NCBI GenBank assembly: GCA_003538495.1
Contig: DPSD01000734.1
Location: 1-12,052 of the forward strand
Reading direction: 5' to 3'
From: Accumulibacter sp.
GTDB taxonomy: Bacteria; Pseudomonadota; Gammaproteobacteria; Burkholderiales; Rhodocyclaceae
Length of the DNA: 12,052 nucleotides
The notes under the pieces were generated by a model. The model made no database searches and was not told the DNA's origin. It saw nothing but the letters and a program-made list of their open reading frames with translations. Shown one piece after another: positions 1 to 4,640 of the stretch; position 1 is the stretch's first letter; each line of letters starts with the position of its first letter. Position numbers and translations under genes: made by a program.

Positions 1-1
1 G

Positions 2-28
2 TTCGAGAGGGCATTCCAGGCAGCCTGA
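2..28 (+). CDS. C-terminal end of an upstream gene (partial, cut by window edge)
   Basis: Nine codons are open from the left edge in this frame. They read FERAFQAA and then TGA at 26-28, just before a terminator-like hairpin. In HK97-type head modules the gene before the major capsid protein is usually the prohead protease, so this may be its last residues, but that comes only from gene order. The two other forward frames also run through this stretch (one stops at 74-76, inside the ribosome site region, and one continues past it). Assignment to this frame rests on the stop lying neatly upstream of the hairpin. Confidence 0.35.
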   Translation, partial: FERAFQAA

Positions 29-48
29 GCATCAGAGAACATCAAGAG

Positions 49-75
49 GCCGCCTCCGGGCGGCTTTTTCTTTTT
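49..75 (+). terminator. Terminator-like hairpin before the capsid gene
   Basis: GCCGCC (49-54) pairs perfectly with GGCGGC (59-64) across a TCCG loop. TTTTT, C and TTTTT follow. The AGGAG ribosome site of the capsid gene starts at 76, directly after the T-run. This is the classical form of an intrinsic terminator. There is no room for a promoter between it and the capsid start codon, so capsid mRNA must come from read-through or antitermination, or the hairpin protects an RNA end. Confidence 0.75.
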
Positions 76-88
76 AGGAGAAATCCAG

Positions 89-1297
89 ATGCAAAAACTG
101 CAAGAACTCCGCGGTCGCCGCGACACCATCGCCGCTTCCGCCCGTGAACTCCACGCTGCCCACAAGGACAAGTCGTGGGACCAGGCCGCTGGCGAGAAGT
201 ACGACCAGCTCATCAACGAACTGTCCGACATCGATGCCGCCATCGGCCGCGAGCAGAAGTTCCTCGACACCCTGGCCGACAGCAAGGTCGACGATGCGGT
301 TTCGGACGCCAAGGCCAAGCGCGTCCGCGCCGCCGGCGGCGACCTCTTCGCCAAGTGGGTCAAGGGCGGCGACAAGGCGATGACGGCGCAGGATTGGGCC
401 GACATCCGCGCCACCATGAGCACCACGACGCCCGGCGAAGGCGGCTACACCGTCCCGACCGAGGTCTACGGCGCCGTGCTCGACGTGCTCAAGGCCTACG
501 GCGGCGTCCGCGAGGTCGCTACCGTGATCCAGACCGAATCCGGCCATCCGATCAACTACCCGACCTCCGACGGCACCTCCGAAACCGGCGAGCTGATCGG
601 CGAGAACACCACGGCCACCGCTGCCGACCCGTCATTCGGCGTCGTCACGCTGTCGACCTACAAGTTCTCGTCTAAGATCGTCGCCGTCCCGTTCGAGCTG
701 TTGCAGGATGCCGCCGTCGATGTCGAGGCGTTCGTCGCCAAGCGTCTCGGCGAGCGCCTGGGCCGCACGCTGAACAGCTACTTCACCACCGGCACCGGCT
801 CCAGCCAGCCGAACGGCGTCGTCACCGCATCTGCTTCCGGCAAGGTCGGCACCACTGGCCAGACCACCTCGGTCATCTTCGACGACCTGGTCGACCTGGT
901 GCACTCCGTCGATCCGGCCTACCGCAACGACGGATGCCGCTGGATGATGAACGATGCGTCGCTCAAGGTCGTGCGCAAGCTGAAGGACTCCCAGAACCGC
1001 CCGGTCTTCATTCCGGGCTGGGACGGCCTCGGCGGCAAGATGCCGGACACCCTGCTCGGCTACGGCGTCACCATCAATCAGGACGTTGCCACGATGGCCG
1101 CAAACGCGAAGTCGATCCTCTTCGGCGACTTCTCGCGCTACACCATCCGCGATGTCATGGGCCTGACGCTCTTCCGCTTCGACGACTCCGCCTACGCCAA
1201 GCTCGGCCAGATCGGCTTCCTGGCATGGATGCGTGCCGGCGGCACAAAGACCGACGGCGGATCGCCGTGGAAGTACTACGCCAACTCCGCGACCTGA
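89..1297 (+). CDS. Major capsid protein, HK97 fold, with fused scaffold domain
   Basis: This 402-residue protein forms the icosahedral shell. Residues 1 to about 65 are charged and predicted helical or coiled coil, matching the delta (scaffold) domain of HK97-type capsid precursors. After a linker, the mature fold starts near STTTPGEGGY (residue 111), a signature start of this family, and continues through a GELIGEN-type E-loop, the PFELLQDA spine helix region and a GTGSSQPNGV segment. Processing near residue 110 would leave about 292 residues, close to mature HK97 gp5. No lysine occurs between residues 135 and 192, the part holding the E-loop, so HK97-type isopeptide cross-linking through an E-loop lysine is unlikely. 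AGGAG at 76-80, 8 nt before ATG, supports the start. The gene is bracketed by terminator-like hairpins on both sides. Confidence 0.95.
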   Translation: MQKLQELRGRRDTIAASARELHAAHKDKSWDQAAGEKYDQLINELSDIDAAIGREQKFLDTLADSKVDDAVSDAKAKRVRAAGGDLFAKWVKGGDKAMTAQDWADIRATMSTTTPGEGGYTVPTEVYGAVLDVLKAYGGVREVATVIQTESGHPINYPTSDGTSETGELIGENTTATAADPSFGVVTLSTYKFSSKIVAVPFELLQDAAVDVEAFVAKRLGERLGRTLNSYFTTGTGSSQPNGVVTASASGKVGTTGQTTSVIFDDLVDLVHSVDPAYRNDGCRWMMNDASLKVVRKLKDSQNRPVFIPGWDGLGGKMPDTLLGYGVTINQDVATMAANAKSILFGDFSRYTIRDVMGLTLFRFDDSAYAKLGQIGFLAWMRAGGTKTDGGSPWKYYANSAT

Positions 1298-1314
1298 TCG
1301 AAGGCCGCCACCAG

Positions 1315-1342
1315 AAACGCCCGGATTCGTCCGGGCGTTTTT
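1315..1342 (+). terminator. Terminator after the capsid gene
   Basis: An 11-bp perfect stem is formed by AAACGCCCGGA (1315-1325) and its complement (1330-1340) around a TTCG tetraloop, which is a very stable loop. The T-run extends to 1342. The stem begins 18 nt after the capsid stop codon. The next gene's ribosome site (GGGGAA, 1348-1353) and ATG (1359) follow with no promoter space, so some transcription must pass through. This is the strongest of the three hairpins in the window. Confidence 0.85.
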
Positions 1343-1358
1343 CATTTGGGGAACCCGC

Positions 1359-1604
1359 ATGACCAGAATTCGCATCCTCGCCGATGTCACACTCGACGGC
1401 CAACGCCATGCACCCGACGCGCTGCTCGATGTCTCTCCGGAACTGGCCGCGCAACTCGTCGCCGGCGGCAATGCCGACGACCACCCGGATGCCGTCGCCC
1501 ACTGCCTGGCGCAGGGCGCCGTCCCGGACGCCATCGGCGTTGCCGCGCCTGACGCGGTCGACGCCGGCAACGCGCCGAAAACCACGCGCCGCAAAAAGGC
1601 CTGA
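1359..1604 (+). CDS. Small hypothetical phage protein downstream of capsid
   Basis: This is an 81-residue protein. The N-terminus (TRIRILADVTLDGQRHAPD) resembles the short phage proteins often found right after the capsid gene, which open with a beta-strand, a 'DG-x-x-x-x-PG/D' turn and a helix ending in 'L...G.A'. The middle is rich in Ala and Asp, and the end is strongly basic (TTRRKKA). I cannot assign a function; a head accessory role is only suggested by position. The start at 1359 is chosen because GGGGAA lies 5 nt before it and the terminator lies just upstream. An in-frame start at 1233 would run back through the terminator and into the capsid gene. Confidence 0.75.
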   Translation: MTRIRILADVTLDGQRHAPDALLDVSPELAAQLVAGGNADDHPDAVAHCLAQGAVPDAIGVAAPDAVDAGNAPKTTRRKKA

Positions 1605-1606
1605 CC

Positions 1607-2173
1607 ATGCTCAAGCTCATCACTGCCCCGACCGCCGAGCCGGTGACGCTGGCCGAGGCCAAGCTGCACTGCCGCGTTGACGGCACCGATGACGATACGC
1701 GCATCACCGCTTTCATCAGCGCCGCGCGCCATCTGGCCGAACAGAAGACCGGCCGCGCCTTTTCGCCGCAGACCTGGGAACTCGTCCTCGATGCCTTCCC
1801 GGCCGAAATCGAGGTTACAATTGGGCCGCTGACCGCCGTGTCCAGCATCAAGTACCTAGACACCGCAGGCGCCGAGCAGACACTGGCCGGCGCCGCCTAT
1901 GTGGTCGACGCCGACCACCTGCCGGCCCGCATCGTCCCGGCCACTGGCTACGCCTGGCCGGGAACCGCCGCACTGCCGTCCGCCGTCCGCGTCCGCTTCA
2001 CCTGTGGCCATGCCGTCTCCGACGGTGACCTCATCGCGCTCAAGCAATGGATGCTGATCGCCGTCGCCACCTGGGTACGCCATGCCGAAGCGGTCGACTC
2101 CGCCAACCTGTCCGCGCTGCCGCGTACCTACGTCGACGGCCTGCTCGACCGCTACAAGGTGAACTGGCTGTGA
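1607..2173 (+). CDS. Head-tail connector, phiE125 gp8 / HK97 gp6 type
   Basis: This 188-residue protein probably forms the adaptor ring under the portal. The opening (ITAPTAEPVTLAEAKLHCRV) followed by DDDTRITAFISAARHLAEQKTGRAF is the hallmark of the phiE125 gp8 family of connector proteins: 'P..EPVTL.EAK.hLRvd...eD..I..lI.aAr...E..tgRa'. The central part (LVLDAFPAEIEVTIGPLTAVSSIKYLD) is also typical. The C-terminus has a helical segment ending in 'YVDGLLDRYKVNW'. AAGG at 1596-1599, 7 nt upstream, serves as the ribosome site. The stop codon overlaps the GTG start of the next gene by 3 nt. Confidence 0.9.
   Translation: MLKLITAPTAEPVTLAEAKLHCRVDGTDDDTRITAFISAARHLAEQKTGRAFSPQTWELVLDAFPAEIEVTIGPLTAVSSIKYLDTAGAEQTLAGAAYVVDADHLPARIVPATGYAWPGTAALPSAVRVRFTCGHAVSDGDLIALKQWMLIAVATWVRHAEAVDSANLSALPRTYVDGLLDRYKVNWL
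2156..2162 (+). promoter_or_regulatory. Ribosome site for the GTG start at 2170
   Basis: AAGGTGA lies 7 nt before the GTG at 2170, inside the end of the preceding gene. It decides in favour of this GTG start over the ATG at 2047 in the same frame, which would overlap the connector gene by over 120 nt. Confidence 0.6.
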
Positions 2174-2505
2174 TCGGCGCCGGCAAGCTCTCGGATCGCA
2201 TCACCTTCCAGCAGAAGGGTGTGACGAAGAACGCCATCGGCGAGGAAGTCGTCACCTGGAGCGATGTCGCTACCGTCTGGGCCGAAGTCATCCCACTGCG
2301 CGGGCGCGAGTTCTACGCCGCGAACCAGACGCAGCAGGTAGTCGACGTGCGCTTCCGCATCCGCACCCGCAGCGGCCTCAACAACGACATGCGCGTACTA
2401 TGGAAGGGCGTGCCGCACGACATCACTGCCCTGATTCCAGGAACGGGCGCCTGGGCCGATTCGCTCGAAATCATGGCCATGAACGGGGCGCGCAATGGCC
2501 GATAG
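2170..2505 (+). CDS. Phage head closure protein (SPP1 gp16 / Phage_H_T_join type)
   Basis: This 111-residue protein of the head-tail joining family (Pfam PF05521 type) caps the connector and receives the tail. The start (IGAGKLSDRITFQQ) is the family's typical opening ('aGkLrhRItiq'). The middle holds 'W.dvatVWAEVIPLRGREFYAA' and 'VVDVRFRIRTRSGL', and the end 'MRVLWKGVPHDI' matches the usual 'ri...g..ydI' strand. The start is GTG, read as Met, overlapping the previous stop. It overlaps the next gene by 11 nt. The length is normal for the family. Confidence 0.88.
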   Translation: MIGAGKLSDRITFQQKGVTKNAIGEEVVTWSDVATVWAEVIPLRGREFYAANQTQQVVDVRFRIRTRSGLNNDMRVLWKGVPHDITALIPGTGAWADSLEIMAMNGARNGR

Positions 2506-2959
2506 CGTCAAGGTTACGGTCAACGGAATCGACGAGTTGAAAAGGGCGCTCGCCGAACTGCCCGGCAAGCTGCGCCGCAAAGTGCTGGTGAAGGCGTTGC
2601 GCGCCGGGGCCAAGGAAGTGCAGAAGGCCGCGCGCGTTGCCGTGCCGGTGTTGTCCGCGCCGTCACCGTACCGCACGAAGGGGCTTCTTAAGCGCAAGAT
2701 CGGCGTGCGCGTCTCGAAAGAATCGCGCCGTGCCGGCGATGTCGGCGTCTTCATCAACGTCAAGCCGGCGGCCAGTGGCCAGCGCGGCGCCAATAGCAAG
2801 CTGGATCCATACTACTGGCGCTTCGTCGAATTCGGCACGAAGAAGATGACCGCGCGCCCATTCATGCAGCCGGCTGCCGATGCCTTGCCGGCCGCTCTGG
2901 CCGCCTTCGAACGCGAAGCCGTGCCGGCCATCGAAGCATTGAACACTAGGGGCGCCTGA
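2495..2959 (+). CDS. HK97 gp10-family neck / tail-completion protein
   Basis: This 154-residue protein matches the HK97 gp10 family. It has 'VKVTVNGIDELKRALAELP' and 'KVLVKALRAGAKEVQKAAR' near the start, then 'VPVLSAPSPYRTKGLLKRKI', then a strand region and 'YYWRFVEFGTKKMTARPFMQPA', which is the family's characteristic 'yy..fvEfGT.km.arPFlrPA' motif. The family acts at the head-tail interface or tail terminator region. The start overlaps the closure gene by 11 nt and has only a weak GGGG upstream, so translational coupling is likely. The end overlaps the next start (TGATG). Confidence 0.92.
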   Translation: MADSVKVTVNGIDELKRALAELPGKLRRKVLVKALRAGAKEVQKAARVAVPVLSAPSPYRTKGLLKRKIGVRVSKESRRAGDVGVFINVKPAASGQRGANSKLDPYYWRFVEFGTKKMTARPFMQPAADALPAALAAFEREAVPAIEALNTRGA

Positions 2960-3312
2960 TGTCCGCCGAATCAGAACTCTACGCCGCGCTCTCCGGCCAC
3001 GCCGCGCTCACCGCGCTGGTGTCGACCCGCATCTATCCCGACGCGATCCCGGAGGACCAACCGCTGCCCGCCGTGGTGTACAGCACCGATGCCGCGACGC
3101 CGGAGTGGTGTCTGAACGATACGGCCGCAGCGACCGCCTACCGCTTCCGCATCGTCGCCTGGAGCACTACGCGCACCTCGGCCAAGGCCGTCGGCGATGC
3201 CATCGTGGCCGCCCTGCTGGCAAACGGCGTGCCCTACGACAACCGCTTTTCCGGTTTCGATGCCGAGATCGGGCAGTTTGCCGATGTCGTCGAAATAACC
3301 TGGTGGGATTGA
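2959..3312 (+). CDS. Tail completion / terminator protein, DUF3168
   Basis: This 117-residue protein fits DUF3168 (PF11367): short helix 'ESELYAALSGHAALTALVST', then 'RIYPDAIPEDQPLPAVVYS', a strand with 'YRFRIVAWSTT', then helix 'SAKAVGDAIVAALL' and a final strand pair ending EITWWD. Family members close the head-proximal end of the tail tube. It starts within the TGATG overlap of the gp10 gene, so coupling is likely. It is the last gene before a terminator-like hairpin, and so ends the head/neck block. Confidence 0.9.
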   Translation: MSAESELYAALSGHAALTALVSTRIYPDAIPEDQPLPAVVYSTDAATPEWCLNDTAAATAYRFRIVAWSTTRTSAKAVGDAIVAALLANGVPYDNRFSGFDAEIGQFADVVEITWWD

Positions 3313-3343
3313 CCCGCCGGGCCAGACCAGCTTTCACCAAACC

Positions 3344-3366
3344 ACCCGCCGCCCGGCGGGTTTTTT
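3344..3366 (+). terminator. Terminator-like hairpin before the tail tube gene
   Basis: ACCCGCC (3344-3350) pairs with GGCGGGT (3355-3361) around a GCCC loop, and the T-run reaches 3366. AAGGAG (3372-3377) and ATG (3385) follow at once. A second CCCGCC copy at 3313-3318, right after the previous stop codon, could pair with the same 3' arm, giving two exclusive folds. No promoter fits between hairpin and gene. The 72-nt intergenic stretch 3313-3384 holds nothing else I can recognise. Confidence 0.78.
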
Positions 3367-3384
3367 CATTTAAGGAGCAGCAAA

Positions 3385-4035
3385 ATGGGAACTCCCCTCA
3401 TCGGGCGCAATGTTCGCGCCGAAGTCTCGAAGACCGAAGGCACGGCCAAGACCGTGACCGCCGTCACCAATGCTAACCCCGGCGTCGCCACCAGCACCGC
3501 GCACGCGCTCACGGACGGCACCGTCGGCTATTTCGACGGCGTCTCCGGCATGTCGCAGCTTGAAGGCCAGGCAGCCCGCGTCGATGCACCGGCCGCCAAT
3601 ACATTCGAACTGCAGGGCATCAACACCACGAGCTATCCGGCCTTCACCGCCGGAGAGTTTACCGCCGTGACCGCGTGGTCGACGCTCTCCCGCGCTGCGT
3701 CCTACAACATCGGCGGCGGCGATGCCGACAAGATCGACACCACCGTCCTGCTCGATGTCATCAAGCAGGAAGCCAACGGCCTGCTGGCCGCGCAAACGGT
3801 CGGCTTCGATCTCAAGCTCGAGACGACAGACGAAGAAGCGCTCGCGCTGGTGCGTGCCGCTGCGCTGTCGCAAGCCTACCTGGTCTTCCGCATCACGCTC
3901 TCCGACGGCGCGCAGCGCGTCTTCCGTGGCCAGCCCTCGCTGCCCGGTGAAAACGTCGGCCAGGGCGCGCTCGGCACCGGCTCGTTCAACGTCACGGTCA
4001 AGGGCTCCGTGCTCTTCCTGCCGGCGGTTGCCTGA
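3385..4035 (+). CDS. Major tail (tube) protein with inserted beta domain
   Basis: This 216-residue protein polymerises into the tail tube around the tape measure. Evidence is position (first gene after the neck genes, before the chaperone), size, a strong AAGGAG site 7 nt before ATG, and the C-terminal beta-rich part 'AQTVGFDLKLETTDEEALALVRAAA' to 'GSFNVTVKGSVLFLP'. Residues about 28-92 look like an insert: 'ATSTAHALTDGTVGYFDGVSG', then 'TFELQGINTTSYPAFTAGEF'. This follows the pattern seen in phage proteins annotated as E1-FCCH-like small beta domains ('HgltdGd.V...gv.G...l.g....v.....tFtL.g.d.s.y..yt.Gg'). Such inserts usually sit on the tube surface. Confidence 0.87.
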   Translation: MGTPLIGRNVRAEVSKTEGTAKTVTAVTNANPGVATSTAHALTDGTVGYFDGVSGMSQLEGQAARVDAPAANTFELQGINTTSYPAFTAGEFTAVTAWSTLSRAASYNIGGGDADKIDTTVLLDVIKQEANGLLAAQTVGFDLKLETTDEEALALVRAAALSQAYLVFRITLSDGAQRVFRGQPSLPGENVGQGALGTGSFNVTVKGSVLFLPAVA

Positions 4036-4409
4036 TGACGCCCGAGCAACTCGTCGCCGCTGCGCTCGCCCAGCGCAGCGTCTGGATGGATGTGGCGGAC
4101 GGCAAGCGCGTGCGCGTGCGCCGTCCGTCGGAGCACGACACGCGCGGCCTTCTGCAGCGTGACGCCGACGGCAAGGTTACCGGCATTGCCGCCGACCTGC
4201 CCGAGGTCAAGCGCTTCGTCGTCGATTGGGACGGATTCAAGGAGTGCGACTTCACCGCCGCCGGCTCGTCGGATGCCGCGCCGTTCAATACGGAGCTTTG
4301 GGGCGTCTGGGTGGAAGACGACCGCGAGGCGCTGAAGAAGGTGGCCGAAGCCATCATCGATGCGGTCATCGCCCACGAAACCCGGCGCGCGGGCATCGAA
4401 AAAAACTGA
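4035..4409 (+). CDS. Tail assembly chaperone, short form (lambda gpG-like)
   Basis: This 124-residue protein lies exactly between tail tube and tape measure, where lambda G sits. It is expected to bind the tape measure and help load tube subunits. It has a beta-rich start 'MDVADGKRVRVRRPSEHDT', a 'WDGFKECDF' segment and a C-terminal helix 'EALKKVAEAIIDAVIAHE'. It begins in a TGATG overlap with the tube gene and has no good ribosome site of its own, which implies coupled translation. The final codons are GAA AAA AAC TGA, so the slippery heptamer sits on the last two sense codons. I did not recognise a named Pfam family for this part; the role comes from context and the frameshift. Confidence 0.85.
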   Translation: MTPEQLVAAALAQRSVWMDVADGKRVRVRRPSEHDTRGLLQRDADGKVTGIAADLPEVKRFVVDWDGFKECDFTAAGSSDAAPFNTELWGVWVEDDREALKKVAEAIIDAVIAHETRRAGIEKN

Positions 4410-4442
4410 TTGCCTGCCTCGATGCGGCCGCCGGCATCGAGG
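4400..4442 (+). promoter_or_regulatory. Programmed -1 ribosomal frameshift signal
   Basis: The heptamer A AAA AAC (4400-4406) is in the correct X XXY YYZ phase relative to the short chaperone frame. The zero-frame stop TGA follows immediately. CCTCGATGC (4417-4425) pairs perfectly with GCATCGAGG (4434-4442), a 9-bp stem with an 8-nt loop, 10 nt after the heptamer. A -1 slip enters the open frame that ends at 4639. The run is seven A in total (4399-4405), so polymerase slippage could also contribute. Confidence 0.85.
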
Positions 4443-4639
4443 TTGACGGCGAATCGCCGCAGCTCGGCGACGCCGATGTCGAGGCGCTCAAGGTCGTGAG
4501 CCTGCTCAAGACCGGCAGCGGCGGCATCGACTGGAACGGCCTGCCGCTGATCGCTGGCTGGATGGGCATCACCGACATCGACGGCCTGATCGAACGGCTC
4601 GCCGTGATCCTGCAACACCACCGAAACAAGGAAGACTGA
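4406..4639 (+). CDS. Frameshift extension of tail chaperone (lambda T-like)
   Basis: This frame is entered by the -1 shift and adds 77 residues, giving a fusion of about 201 residues (GT-like). The extension reads 'LIACLDAAAGIEVDGES', then 'ALKVVSLLKTGSGGIDWNGL', then 'MGITDIDGLIERLAVILQHH'. The 'DW..LP.IA...GI.DID.LIERL' pattern resembles DUF1799-type tail chaperone segments. No ATG, GTG or TTG with a ribosome site starts this frame near 4406, so it is not a free-standing gene. In lambda the T part contacts the tail tube protein while G contacts the tape measure. The stop lies 1 nt before the tape measure ATG. Confidence 0.82.
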   Translation: MIACLDAAAGIEVDGESPQLGDADVEALKVVSLLKTGSGGIDWNGLPLIAGWMGITDIDGLIERLAVILQHHRNKED

Positions 4640-4640
4640 C

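Noticed and set aside
1233..1358. Longer N-terminus for the small post-capsid protein
   Set aside because: It would overlap the capsid C-terminus and run through the terminator. The segment is Pro/Arg-rich nonsense, and a ribosome site supports ATG at 1359.
632..1732. Long minus-strand open frame (366 codons) across the capsid gene
   Set aside because: It lies opposite a clear HK97-type capsid gene. Long antisense frames are expected in GC-rich genes with strong third-position bias. Its product is Arg/Ala/Gly-rich with no recognisable domain, and it crosses the terminator at 1315-1342.
2047..2169. ATG at 2047 as start of the head closure protein
   Set aside because: The added residues are an out-of-frame reading of the connector gene. 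The family's typical opening begins at the GTG at 2170.
4226..4639. A free-standing gene starting at 4226
   Set aside because: Its first 60 codons are an out-of-frame reading of the chaperone (Arg/Gly-rich, no domain). Only the part after 4406 looks protein-like, and it is best entered by the -1 frameshift.
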